From assembly GCA_944390005.1 (NCBI GenBank), contig CALXOJ010000011.1:1-56320 (forward strand): 56,320 bases of DNA. The letters run 5' to 3'. Source of the DNA: an uncultured Spirochaetota bacterium (lineage in GTDB: Bacteria; Spirochaetota; Spirochaetia; JAFGXN01). Position 1 is the stretch's first letter. Each line of letters starts with the position of its first letter. The notes beneath the pieces were generated by a model. That model had not been told where the DNA came from. It did not search any database and saw only the letters and a list, made by a program, of their open reading frames with translations. The translations under genes and the position numbers were made by a program. Shown here piece by piece: positions 7,835 to 15,943 of this stretch.

Positions 7835-9185
7835 TTTTTCCTCCTGAACGGTTTATTTGAGAGCGGTATTTGCATACGGTTCGTTTGCAGATACCGATTC
7901 CCTGCATTTTTAAAAGGCGGCTCATCCGCGCATCGCTCATTTCTCCGTATTCTTTCCGCAAAGCGGTCATAGCGGCTTCGATTTCCTCACGGCTGAAACT
8001 GCCGTTTCCGCTTCGGTCAAGCAGTGCGGCTGTCGGCACTGTAAACGAACGAATGACTTCATCTCCGTTTGCTGCTTTCAATTTAATTTCAACTACCTTG
8101 TTTTTAAGCAGTCGGGAGAGTTTAGGCGGGTCAGTGCCGATAGCGGCGGCAATTTGCGATTGAGTGAGGCGGCTCTTGGCGGCAGTTTTGCCGGTTAAGT
8201 ATTCGATCTGGGTTTCGACAAGTTTGTATACAGCCGCTTTTAAAAGCCTGCACCGCTCTTCGGCAGTGTAAAGCACCGTTTCGGCCAGACTTCGTTCGCC
8301 CGCCGAAGAGCGGCCGTCTTCCGGTTCAGTCAGCTTCAAACCGCTTAAGATACGGTCAGCCGGTAAGGAAACAGAAATGATATTTTTGCCGGCGATGACA
8401 ACCGTCGCATCGGGAACGGCGTCGACCGGTTGCGGTTGACTGCTTCCGGGCGACGCCGGAACCGGCAGGCGCGAAACCGATTCGACCGTCTCTTCTCCGA
8501 ATTTCTCTTTGAGAATCCGTGGAATTTCGTTCCAATCCGTTCCGCTTTCGGTCAGTGCAAACAATTCAGCGTAAAAAATCTTAGCGGTCGGAGGATAATC
8601 GGGGTCATCTGCGGCGATGACGGCGGCGGCTTCAAAACGGTTTTTGGTTGCCGTTCCCGGGGGATCGAAGCGGCGGATCACCGTAATCACTTTGTCGATC
8701 ATCGCCGTGTTTTGAGGCTGCCGCTTTTTCTCGCTTTCCGGAAACGTTTCACCGGTCTGCGGGTCTCGGATCCAGAAGCCGTTTTCATCCAGTCCGCTGA
8801 TCAACAATTCCCCGATCTCTGTCTCTTCTCTCGACATCCGTTCCCATCGTAATTGCTCGGTTAAAGACGATTTCAGAGTCGAAGTGGTGGGAGCGGTTGC
8901 TTCCAAAATATCAGTGACGGACGACGGTTCGGAGAAGAAGGTTCGCCGCGAAGTGTTTCGAGTTGAAAGAGTCGGAAAAAACAGCCGATCGACGGAAGGA
9001 GCATCGGAAGAGTATGAAAGAAAATGATTTTCTTCGGTGAAACGGAGCAGAAATTCTTCAAAGTTGCCGGACGGCGCGGAAAAAAGGCGTCCGCGTAATT
9101 TTAAAAGCGCTGCCTGTTTGGGAATTTGTTTTAAGGCGGCTGTTTGCCGTTGGGTGAGTTTCATCGTCGAAGCTGCAGGTGCCAA
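7803..9185 (-). CDS. rpoN: RNA polymerase sigma-54 factor
   Basis: 460 residues. Region I, which contacts activators, begins KLTQRQTAALKQIPKQAALL. The core-binding domain includes LLISGLDENGFW. A weak helix-turn-helix (LTQSQIAAAIGTDPPKLSRLL) and the RpoN box, here CKRTVCKYR instead of the usual ARRTVAKYR, follow near the C-terminus. The TTG at 9185 has GGAG at good spacing, while the ATG at 9164 has none, so I prefer the TTG. It directs transcription from -24/-12 promoters with NtrC-type activators. No activator is encoded here; the NtrY-like sensor three genes on may belong to such a circuit. Confidence 0.9.
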   Translation of the reverse strand: MAPAASTMKLTQRQTAALKQIPKQAALLKLRGRLFSAPSGNFEEFLLRFTEENHFLSYSSDAPSVDRLFFPTLSTRNTSRRTFFSEPSSVTDILEATAPTTSTLKSSLTEQLRWERMSREETEIGELLISGLDENGFWIRDPQTGETFPESEKKRQPQNTAMIDKVITVIRRFDPPGTATKNRFEAAAVIAADDPDYPPTAKIFYAELFALTESGTDWNEIPRILKEKFGEETVESVSRLPVPASPGSSQPQPVDAVPDATVVIAGKNIISVSLPADRILSGLKLTEPEDGRSSAGERSLAETVLYTAEERCRLLKAAVYKLVETQIEYLTGKTAAKSRLTQSQIAAAIGTDPPKLSRLLKNKVVEIKLKAANGDEVIRSFTVPTAALLDRSGNGSFSREEIEAAMTALRKEYGEMSDARMSRLLKMQGIGICKRTVCKYRSQINRSGGKNGTFHSGNSL

Positions 9186-9243
9186 AAGACTCTCCGTTTA
9201 TTTCATTATCACATGCGCAGACAGATAAGTCAAATCTTTTTTG

Positions 9244-9972
9244 TCACATGCGGAAGTTTTCGCCGAGGTAAATTTTGCGCGCCATTTCGTTTTTGAGAAT
9301 GTGGGTTTTGTCGCCGTCAACCAAAATATCGCCTAAGTGGATGATGTAGGCGCGGTCGGTGATTTCCAGCGTATCGCGGACATTGTGGTCTGTAATCAGA
9401 ATACCGATTCCTTTTTGCGCTAACTCTGAAATAATACCTTTAATTTCCGAAACGGCAATTGGGTCGATTCCGGCAAACGGTTCATCGAGCAGCAGGAATT
9501 TCGGTTCTATTGCCAGAGAGCGGGCAATTTCCGTTCGCCGTCGTTCGCCGCCCGAAAGAGTGTACGCTTTCTGTGTGCGCAATCGGGTAATTTTCAGCTC
9601 TTCAAGAAGGAACTCCAGTTTTTCTTTTTTTTCGGCTTTATTCAAATCGTTGCGTGTTTCCAAAATCGCCCAGATGTTCTGCTCTACGGTTAACTGCTTA
9701 AAAACCGACGCTTCCTGCGGCAGATAAGCGATACCGCGCCGTGCCCGCTTGTACATCGGTTCGTTGGAGATGTTGGTGCTGTTGAGGTAAATGTGTCCCG
9801 ATGTCGGTTTGATGAATCCGACAATCATGTAAAAAATCGTCGTTTTGCCTGCACCGTTCGGTCCCAGCAGACCGACGACTTCGCCTTCCTTCATGCCAAA
9901 CGAAACTTTTTGAACGGCGACTTTTTTTCCGAAAGTTTTTCTCAGATTTTCGACACCTAAAACCGATTTCAT
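9244..9972 (-). CDS. lptB: LPS-type export ABC transporter ATPase LptB
   Basis: 242 residues, the usual length. Walker A GPNGAGKT (37-44), signature LSGGERRRTEIARSLA, Walker B FLLLDEPFAGID, and the switch histidine in ITDHNV. LptB drives lipopolysaccharide-like glycolipid extraction from the inner membrane together with LptF/G, which are not in the window. The ATG overlaps the lptA stop in an ATGA, so it is translationally coupled. If the host is a Treponema-like spirochaete without classical LPS, the cargo could be another lipid; that is inference. The chromosomal link lptC-A-B-rpoN-hpf is a well-known conserved order. Confidence 0.93.
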   Translation of the reverse strand: MKSVLGVENLRKTFGKKVAVQKVSFGMKEGEVVGLLGPNGAGKTTIFYMIVGFIKPTSGHIYLNSTNISNEPMYKRARRGIAYLPQEASVFKQLTVEQNIWAILETRNDLNKAEKKEKLEFLLEELKITRLRTQKAYTLSGGERRRTEIARSLAIEPKFLLLDEPFAGIDPIAVSEIKGIISELAQKGIGILITDHNVRDTLEITDRAYIIHLGDILVDGDKTHILKNEMARKIYLGENFRM

Positions 9973-10628
9973 GCCGACTCTTCCTGTTGAATGGTGCCGC
10001 GAACGCGTCCTTCCAGACGGATTTCGTCTGTATCGATATTGATAATGATTCTGGTGGCGCGGTATTCGTCTCCGTCTTTGATAACGTAGGGCGAGCTGGA
10101 AAGTTCGAGCTCTTTTGTTTTGCGATTGTAGACGGCTGCTTCGCTTCGGCAGACAATGTTGTCTTTGATAATCCGGACACCGATTTGAATAATGGTGGTT
10201 TCCGATTCCTGCGAATCTTCAAGAAAATTGCCTTTAACGACAAGATTGTTTTTTTTGTCTACCATTTCCGCATATTCTTCAATGCGGCTGATCTTTTTTT
10301 CGCGGTCAAAAAATAAATTTTCGCATTTGAGGTAGATGCCTTGTTTTGAGTCGCGGACGCGCACTTGACCGGAGCAAAGAGCGTAACGGAAGTTTTCTCC
10401 GAACAGTTCGATTCGATTGGCGTTGATCAGCGTCTGCCCTGAAAGAATGCGGGCGTTTCCTTCCAGAACGGTCATCTCTTTTCCTTTACTCAATTCTATC
10501 GAAGTCTTGTCACTGCTGAATTCGAATTTTTCGGCAGACTCTTTTTCTTCTTCTTCATCGGCCGCAAACACCGGAAAAACCAGCATCGCAGCCAGAAGCA
10601 GCAGCGATAAAAAACGGATTTTACTCAT
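9969..10628 (-). CDS. lptA: LptA-like periplasmic OstA-domain protein
   Basis: 219 residues from the ATG at 10628; this start gives a clean signal peptide (MSKIRFLSLLLLAAMLVF followed by PVFAA). The mature part has repeated beta-strand units with the OstA/LptA look: KTSIELSKGKEMTVLEGNA, NANRIELFG, YRATRIIINIDTDEIRLEG. LptA forms the periplasmic bridge between the inner and outer membrane Lpt complexes. The start overlaps the lptC stop by 8 nt and the stop overlaps lptB by 4 nt. A longer upstream extension of the frame runs antiparallel to no signal and lies inside lptC, so I rejected it. Confidence 0.85.
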   Translation of the reverse strand: MSKIRFLSLLLLAAMLVFPVFAADEEEEKESAEKFEFSSDKTSIELSKGKEMTVLEGNARILSGQTLINANRIELFGENFRYALCSGQVRVRDSKQGIYLKCENLFFDREKKISRIEEYAEMVDKKNNLVVKGNFLEDSQESETTIIQIGVRIIKDNIVCRSEAAVYNRKTKELELSSSPYVIKDGDEYRATRIIINIDTDEIRLEGRVRGTIQQEESA

Positions 10629-11244
10629 CGGCTGTCTCCGTGGCGGAATCTGTCGAATCAATCGAATCAGGCGCCGCTTCGTCCGTTTCTTCTTCGGAAG
10701 ATTCGGAGATGTACTCGCCGCGGACGCCGTTTCTGAATTCCGCTTTATTCTGCTTCGAATCGACGTAAAAGCCTTTGCCTGCAAAAAAAGTTCCATCTTC
10801 TTTTGAGATACGAATTTCGTCCGTAATGTTTCCCGAAAGAACGCGGTCTTTGTTTTGCCAGAGCAGGTAATCGCCTTCGATTAAAACTTCTTCTTCTTTC
10901 GAATCGATCTGAATGTTGTCAGTGATTTCCACATTGCCGGTTGCATTGAAACGAACGGCTTTTCCCGCTTCGCCCGTTGCCGACAGTTCGCCTTTGTTGT
11001 TGAATTGTTCGAATTTCATCGAGTGAATGACGATTTCGTTCCGTTCGTCCGTATCGAACATTTCGGCATCTGCCGATTGAGCTCTGTAACGAACTTTTCC
11101 GCGCACGATGTCATTATATTCCATGTCGTAAATGCGGACTGCGGGAATGGAATCATACAGCGCATTGAGTTCTTCGTCTGACATCGTTCTGATTTTACAC
11201 GAGAAAAACGATAGAAAAATCATCAAAATCGCCGAAATTCTCAC
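10621..11244 (-). CDS. lptC: LptC-like lipoprotein, first gene of the lpt-rpoN cluster
   Basis: 207 residues starting at a GTG. The N-terminus MRISAILMIFLSFFSC has a hydrophobic segment and a lipobox-like FFSC, so it may be a lipoprotein rather than the single-pass protein of E. coli. The central part (RVRYRAQSADAEMF-type strands, FEQFNNKGELSATGEAGKAV, EVLIEGDYLLWQNKDRVLSG; about 50-150) resembles the LptC/YrbK beta-jellyroll. The C-terminus is very acidic (ESSEEETDEAAPD). There is no Shine-Dalgarno; the GTG lies 5 nt after a TATACT, so the mRNA is probably leaderless. Assignment rests on fold-like pattern and gene order. Confidence 0.75.
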   Translation of the reverse strand: MRISAILMIFLSFFSCKIRTMSDEELNALYDSIPAVRIYDMEYNDIVRGKVRYRAQSADAEMFDTDERNEIVIHSMKFEQFNNKGELSATGEAGKAVRFNATGNVEITDNIQIDSKEEEVLIEGDYLLWQNKDRVLSGNITDEIRISKEDGTFFAGKGFYVDSKQNKAEFRNGVRGEYISESSEEETDEAAPDSIDSTDSATETADE

Positions 11245-11249
11245 AATTC

Positions 11250-11278
11250 AGTATAACAAATCCCGCCGCTTGCGGCAA
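11250..11278 (-). promoter_or_regulatory. Promoter of the lptC-rpoN-hprK cluster (leaderless)
   Basis: Minus strand TTGCCG (11273-11278), 17 bp, TATACT (11250-11255), then GAATT and the GTG start of lptC. The predicted +1 falls at or within 1-2 nt of the GTG. Confidence 0.65.
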
Positions 11279-11306
11279 CATTCTTTCCGAAAATCTTTTT
11301 TGCGTG

Positions 11307-11335
11307 TTGCCTATTTGATTTTTATCGTTTAAAAT
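11307..11335 (+). promoter_or_regulatory. Promoter of the rbgA operon (leaderless)
   Basis: TTGCCT (11307-11312), 17 bp, TAAAAT (11330-11335), then exactly 6 nt to the GTG at 11342. It is arranged divergently with the lptC promoter, and both are predicted to give GTG-initiated leaderless messages. Confidence 0.65.
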
Positions 11336-11341
11336 AAAACG

Positions 11342-12205
11342 GTGAATATCAATTGGTTTCCCGGGCATATGAAAAAGACCGGCGATTTGCTGAAGACGAA
11401 CATCGACCGCGTCGATTTGACTGTCGAAGTGTTGGATGCCCGCATTCCGTTGTCGGGACTGAATCCGTTTGTTGAAGAAATTGTCTCTCGGAAACCGGTT
11501 TTATATGTTTTGAATAAGGCTGACTTAGCTGACGAGAGTGAGACAAGGCGGTGGCTCTCTTACTTTCAAAAAAGGAAAGATGCAGCGGCGGTGGTTTGCT
11601 GCGCTGTCCGTCCGCAGGAGGCGAAAAAAGTGACAGCCGCCTGTTTCGCGCTGTGCCCGGAGGCCAAAACCGGCCGCCGCGGAGTGCGGGTGCTGATTAC
11701 CGGCATTCCGAACGCGGGAAAGTCGACATTAATCAACACGCTGTGCGGAGCTGCCAAAGCAAAAACCGGCGACCGACCGGCGGTGACCAAAACGCTGCAG
11801 CGGATTTTGACGCCGGGCGGTTTGGATTTGTATGACACGCCGGGTATTTTATGGCATAAATTCGAAAATCGGGATGCGGCATACCGATTGGCGGCGACCG
11901 GAGCGGTTCGGGATGAGGTTTTGAATTTGCCGGACATTGCGTTATATACGATTGAGTTTTTGCAAAACCGCTACCGCGATCCGTTTGCGCAGCGGTTTGC
12001 GTTGGGCGGCGCTGTCGGCGACGCGCCTTTGGCGATATTAGATAAAATCGCCTTGAAACGAGGGTGTACGGCCAAAGGCGGCGTCGTTGACCGGGAAAAG
12101 GCGGCGTCGGTTTTTTTACGCGAAGTCAGATCCGGAAAAGTCGGGCGGCTGACCTTCGACCGCGTTGAAGAAGTGCCGACGTTTGAGGCGGCTGATGGCG
12201 TTTGA
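11342..12205 (+). CDS. rbgA: Circularly permuted ribosome-biogenesis GTPase RbgA/YlqF
   Basis: 287 residues. The G motifs appear in permuted order: G4 LNKAD (about 57-61), then G1 GIPNAGKSTL (about 121-130), then G3 DTPG (about 162-165). The start NINWFPGHMKKT is the family hallmark. RbgA helps late assembly of the 50S subunit. The GTG has no Shine-Dalgarno and sits 6 nt after a -10 hexamer, so initiation is probably leaderless. It overlaps the glycosyltransferase gene by 11 nt and heads a four-gene plus-strand unit. Confidence 0.93.
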   Translation: MNINWFPGHMKKTGDLLKTNIDRVDLTVEVLDARIPLSGLNPFVEEIVSRKPVLYVLNKADLADESETRRWLSYFQKRKDAAAVVCCAVRPQEAKKVTAACFALCPEAKTGRRGVRVLITGIPNAGKSTLINTLCGAAKAKTGDRPAVTKTLQRILTPGGLDLYDTPGILWHKFENRDAAYRLAATGAVRDEVLNLPDIALYTIEFLQNRYRDPFAQRFALGGAVGDAPLAILDKIALKRGCTAKGGVVDREKAASVFLREVRSGKVGRLTFDRVEEVPTFEAADGV

Positions 12206-13028
12206 GGTTTCGGCTGTCATTCCGCATTTCGAACGGGAAGAATTGTTGGCGCAGACGCTGGAGTCGATTGTCAATCAAAGTGAACCGCCTGCGGAAATCA
12301 TCGTTGTCGACGACGGAAGCCGGCGGCCGCCCGAGTCGGTCTGCCGCCGCTTCGGCGCACAGCTGCTTTCAATCCCTCACACCGGCAAACCCGGCGCAGT
12401 TCGTAACCGCGGCGTTGAGGCGGCCGTTTCGCAGTGGATTGCGTTTGCGGATTCCGATGACTTGTGGCTTCCTGAAAAACTGAAAACGCAGCGGCTGCGT
12501 TTGGAACGCGATGGCGAAACAGCATTGTGTCACACTCGGGAAATTTGGCTGCGAAATGGGGTGACGGTCAGCCAAAAAAAGCAAAAACACCGCCGTGAAG
12601 GCGATCTTTTTTATGATTCGCTGAAAAAGTGCATTATCGGACCGTCGACTGTTTTGCTGCGCCGTTCGGTCTTCAAAGAGCTTGGCGGTTTCGACGAAAC
12701 ATTGGAAATTGCCGAAGATTACGAGTTTTGGCTGCGCTGGACCGATCGTTTTCCGGTTGTTTACTGCGATGAACCGTTGATTGTCAAACGTGCCGGCAAT
12801 TGGCCCCAGCTGTCAACCCGTTACGGGCAAATCGAAATTTTCCGTCTGCGGGCGCTTCTGCTTTTATTAAAAAAGCGGATGTTGTCGGAGGAGCATTGCT
12901 TTCAGGCAGCGGAGGAGGCGGCGCGCAAAGCGGAGGTCTATGCGCTCGGTTGCCGGAAACGGGGGCGAACAGACGAAGCTCTCGAATGGGAGAGAATTGC
13001 CGGAAATTTGAAGAGGAGCGACGGATGA
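12195..13028 (+). CDS. Family 2 glycosyltransferase
   Basis: 277 residues. GT-A fold motifs: SAVIPHFEREELLAQTLESI (about 5-24), EIIVVDDGSRRP (about 33-44) and ADSDDLWLPEKLK (about 80-92), where the D-x-D holds the metal and nucleotide sugar. A later IIGPSTVLLRRSVFKELGGF and EDYEFWLRW are the usual acceptor-side signature. It would transfer a sugar from an activated donor to a surface glycan or lipid; the acceptor is unknown. The ATG at 12195 is inside the end of rbgA and the stop overlaps the next ATG (ATGA), so the genes are tightly coupled. Confidence 0.9.
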   Translation: MAFEVSAVIPHFEREELLAQTLESIVNQSEPPAEIIVVDDGSRRPPESVCRRFGAQLLSIPHTGKPGAVRNRGVEAAVSQWIAFADSDDLWLPEKLKTQRLRLERDGETALCHTREIWLRNGVTVSQKKQKHRREGDLFYDSLKKCIIGPSTVLLRRSVFKELGGFDETLEIAEDYEFWLRWTDRFPVVYCDEPLIVKRAGNWPQLSTRYGQIEIFRLRALLLLLKKRMLSEEHCFQAAEEAARKAEVYALGCRKRGRTDEALEWERIAGNLKRSDG

Positions 13029-14332
13029 GAAAAAAAGGATGGTTTGTGTTTTTTTGCCTTTTGCTGCTTTCGTTCGAATTGGTGCGCCCGGCGGAAATTG
13101 TTTGGTTCGGCGTTTATTCCGACACGGAATCTCTGACCGATTTACAGCGCTCCGCTCTCGAAAAAACGATCCTGCAAAATATCGAGGATCGGGGTGAAGT
13201 GACGCTTTTGCATTCGACCGAAAGCGTTGAAATGCCGGCTGACTTAATCGACGTCAAAAGAAAATTTTATGAATTTCTGAGAAACCGGGAGAGTCGATAC
13301 GGAGTATTTGCCTGGCCGGAAACGGACGGCAAAAAGTCTGTGCTTAGAATTTTCATTTTGGACGCCGAAAAAGAGAGCGAAGCGGAAGGACGCGGTGATT
13401 ACCGTTCCCGATATGATATTTTTGCGGCTGTTCTTCCTGCCGTCGAAGATTTGGTTTCAAAGTGGAAAACTCCTGCCGAAGAACCGAAAGAGACGGTTGA
13501 ATATGTCGAACGCAATTGGATCAAAATTACCGGCGGTTTCTTTAAAATGGGGGAAGATTACCACAAAGCCGACAATCGTCCTCAGCATGAGGTTCAGATT
13601 TCCGATTTTTGGATGGATCCGTATGAAGTAACGGTGCTTGAGTTTCGAAAATTCGTCGAAGACACCGGTTACTATATTGCTCAAGGTGCGTTTATCCACA
13701 ATGAACAAATGCAGATGGGGTTTGAACGTTCTTTGAATTTTGAAAATCCGGGCTACGCCGTTTCTGACCGACAGCCGGTTTCCTGTGTTTCATGGATTGA
13801 TGCACTTCACTACTGCAACTGGAAGAGCCTTCAACGCGGACTGACGCCGTGTTACGAGATTGACGAAAAAGGCGTTCGTTGGAATCGTAATGCGGACGGT
13901 TACCGTTTACCAACCGAAGCCGAATGGGAATACGCCGCTTCCGGGGGGAAGCCGCAGCGGACGCGAATTTTTGCCGGTTCGGACAATATCGCTTCAGTAG
14001 CGGTTCACGCCGCCAACAGCAACGGTGCGCCTGCCGTTGTCGGCAGTTTAGAGCCGAACGAATTGGGACTCTATGACATGAGCGGGAACGTTTTTGAATG
14101 GTGCTGGGATATTTACGGCGAAAATTATTACGGCGAATCGTCTTGGGCTGCGGATCCGACCGGTCCCAGCGAAGGTGCTTACCGCGTTTATCGCGGCGGT
14201 TCGTGGTTCAGTCCGCCGATGATTTGTCTTACATTTAATCGTCTTTCCAACAATCCGCAGCTGCGTTCTAATCTGGTCGGATTCCGATTGGCCCGCAGCG
14301 GTCCCGACTACGGATTCGACGTTTCACGCTGA
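13025..14332 (+). CDS. Exported SUMF1/formylglycine-generating-enzyme-like protein
   Basis: 435 residues from the ATG that overlaps the previous stop. A signal peptide (KKGWFVFFCLLLLSFELV) is followed by about 130 residues of unassigned sequence. The SUMF1 domain then runs from WIKITGGFFKMGEDYHKADN to GGSWFSPPMICLTFNR...GFRLAR. True formylglycine-generating enzymes use two cysteines near this end; here only one (PPMIC) is in place, so it is more likely a C-type-lectin-like binding or surface protein than an oxidase. Many bacterial SUMF1 proteins are of this sort. No sulfatase is nearby. Confidence 0.85.
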   Translation: MRKKGWFVFFCLLLLSFELVRPAEIVWFGVYSDTESLTDLQRSALEKTILQNIEDRGEVTLLHSTESVEMPADLIDVKRKFYEFLRNRESRYGVFAWPETDGKKSVLRIFILDAEKESEAEGRGDYRSRYDIFAAVLPAVEDLVSKWKTPAEEPKETVEYVERNWIKITGGFFKMGEDYHKADNRPQHEVQISDFWMDPYEVTVLEFRKFVEDTGYYIAQGAFIHNEQMQMGFERSLNFENPGYAVSDRQPVSCVSWIDALHYCNWKSLQRGLTPCYEIDEKGVRWNRNADGYRLPTEAEWEYAASGGKPQRTRIFAGSDNIASVAVHAANSNGAPAVVGSLEPNELGLYDMSGNVFEWCWDIYGENYYGESSWAADPTGPSEGAYRVYRGGSWFSPPMICLTFNRLSNNPQLRSNLVGFRLARSGPDYGFDVSR

Positions 14333-14407
14333 CTGCAATTTTAAAGAAAGAAAACTCAATAAAGGAAGATTTCAAAAATGCCGATAAAAACGCAGAGGGG
14401 CATAAAA

Positions 14408-15943
14408 ATGAAAAAAACTTTATTGATGTTGATTTTTTCCGGATTGAGTATCTCCGTTTTTGCCGATTACTACATTTGTTACGGCTCGTTCCGTAATCAG
14501 GACAATGCGTTTGCGGAGAGCGCAGCATTACAGGCCGCCGGAATCGAATCGGCAGTAGTCGAAATGAAAACCGACGGTGCCGTTCTTTATCGAGTGATTC
14601 ATCCAAAAGGTTATGCGGACAGCGATTCCGCAAAATGGAAAATAAAGTACATTGTTGCCGAACTGGAGTCTCCGTATCCGACACAAGAGTCGTTCTGGGT
14701 GTTTGAATCGGTCGATGCACCGAAAACGGTTGTGCAAACCGATGCAGCGGTCAAGGAAGCAGCAGAGATGAACGATGATTTGTCGGTTGATGCAGCGAGT
14801 GGTGCCGAATTGACCGATGAATCGGCAGTCGAAGAGACGAATGAAGTCATTGCGGAAGAGACAGCTGACGGAGAAATTTCCGAAAATTCAGATGAAGCGG
14901 TTGCTGCGGATTTAGAATCTTCGAATGAAAATGTAACGGAGATTTCAAATAACGAGCGGAGCGGCAATTCTTCCGCTGACAGCGAAAAGTCGGAGGAGGA
15001 AATTGCGCAAAGAGTACGAAGAGATGCGTTTGCTGAAAAAGCTTCCGATAAATTTGACGTCGAAGGTGCCGAAGAGGCGGCCGACGGCGAAGTTTCCGAA
15101 GAGCTGACGGTTGAAGAGGACGATGAGACGCTTGCCGAAGAGGCAGCCGACGGCGAAGTTTCCGAAGAGCTGACAGTTGAAGAGGGCGAAGAAGCGCTTG
15201 CCGAAGAGGCGGCTGACGGCGAAGTTTCCGAAGAGCTGACGGTTGAAGAGGGCGATGAAACGTTTGCCGAAGAGGCGGCTGACAGCGAAGTTTCCGAAGA
15301 GCTGACGGTTGAAGAGGGTGATGAAACGCTTGCCGAAGAGGCGGCCGACGGCGAAGTTTCCGAAGAGCTGACGGTTGAGGAGGACGATGAAGCGCTTGCC
15401 GAAGAGGCGGCCGACGGCGAAGTTTCCGAAGAGCTGACGGTTGAGGAGAGCGATGAAACGCTTGTCGAAGAGGCAGCTGACGGCGAAGTTTCCGAAGAGC
15501 TGACGGTTGAGGAGGGTGATGAAACGCTTGCCGAAGAGGCGGCCGACGGCGAAGTTTCCGAAGAGCTGACGGTTGAAGAGGACGATGAAGCGCTTGCCGA
15601 AGAGGGTGGTAAAGCGGCAGTTTCCGAGATTCGATTTACTTTAAAAAATCAATCCGTTTACAAAACTTTGTTTGATTCGCCTGCGACAGTTTACGCCGTC
15701 ATTCCCGAGGAGCTGACAAGAGGAAAAGTGCCGGTTGATTTTACCGTTAATCTTTACCGCGATCGGGAACGGGTCGCTTCGAAAACCGGTGATTTCATTC
15801 CCAATCTCAATAAATTCAGCATCACGGAGACCTTTCCTGAAGCGATGTTTAATGACGTAACGCGGACGTGTGAATACACCATCGAGCTGATTTTTAACGG
15901 TGAAGTGATTGCCGAAAATTCGTATCTTTATTTTATCGACTGA
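14408..15943 (+). CDS. Secreted acidic repeat protein with SPOR-like N-terminus
   Basis: 511 residues. GAGGGG lies 7 nt before the ATG at 14408, which gives the signal peptide KKTLLMLIFSGLSISVFA. Residues 20-90 (YYICYGSFRNQDNAFAESAAL) resemble a SPOR/septal-peptidoglycan-binding module. Then comes a Glu/Asp/Ala-rich stretch with eight tandem copies of a 22-residue unit (EEAADGEVSEELTVEE plus a six-residue variable tail, residues 222-397), and a final about 110-residue domain (EIRFTLKNQSVYKTLF...) that looks beta-rich. The repeats are nearly pure acid and probably form an extended spacer. Role is unknown; location suggests the periplasm or envelope. Confidence 0.8.
   Translation: MKKTLLMLIFSGLSISVFADYYICYGSFRNQDNAFAESAALQAAGIESAVVEMKTDGAVLYRVIHPKGYADSDSAKWKIKYIVAELESPYPTQESFWVFESVDAPKTVVQTDAAVKEAAEMNDDLSVDAASGAELTDESAVEETNEVIAEETADGEISENSDEAVAADLESSNENVTEISNNERSGNSSADSEKSEEEIAQRVRRDAFAEKASDKFDVEGAEEAADGEVSEELTVEEDDETLAEEAADGEVSEELTVEEGEEALAEEAADGEVSEELTVEEGDETFAEEAADSEVSEELTVEEGDETLAEEAADGEVSEELTVEEDDEALAEEAADGEVSEELTVEESDETLVEEAADGEVSEELTVEEGDETLAEEAADGEVSEELTVEEDDEALAEEGGKAAVSEIRFTLKNQSVYKTLFDSPATVYAVIPEELTRGKVPVDFTVNLYRDRERVASKTGDFIPNLNKFSITETFPEAMFNDVTRTCEYTIELIFNGEVIAENSYLYFID
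15071..15598 (+). repeat. Eight tandem copies of a 66-bp coding repeat
   Basis: The unit begins GAAGAGGCGGCCGACGGC and encodes a 22-residue acidic block. Copies differ mainly at the codons for the last six residues (DDETLA, GEEALA, GDETFA, GDETLA, DDEALA, SDETLV, GDETLA, DDEALA), and copy four has Ser for Gly. The high DNA-level identity suggests recent expansion and likely copy-number variation among strains. Confidence 0.95.

Noticed and set aside
15071-15598. CRISPR array
   Set aside because: The units are contiguous 66-bp coding repeats in frame, with no unique spacers; no cas genes are present.
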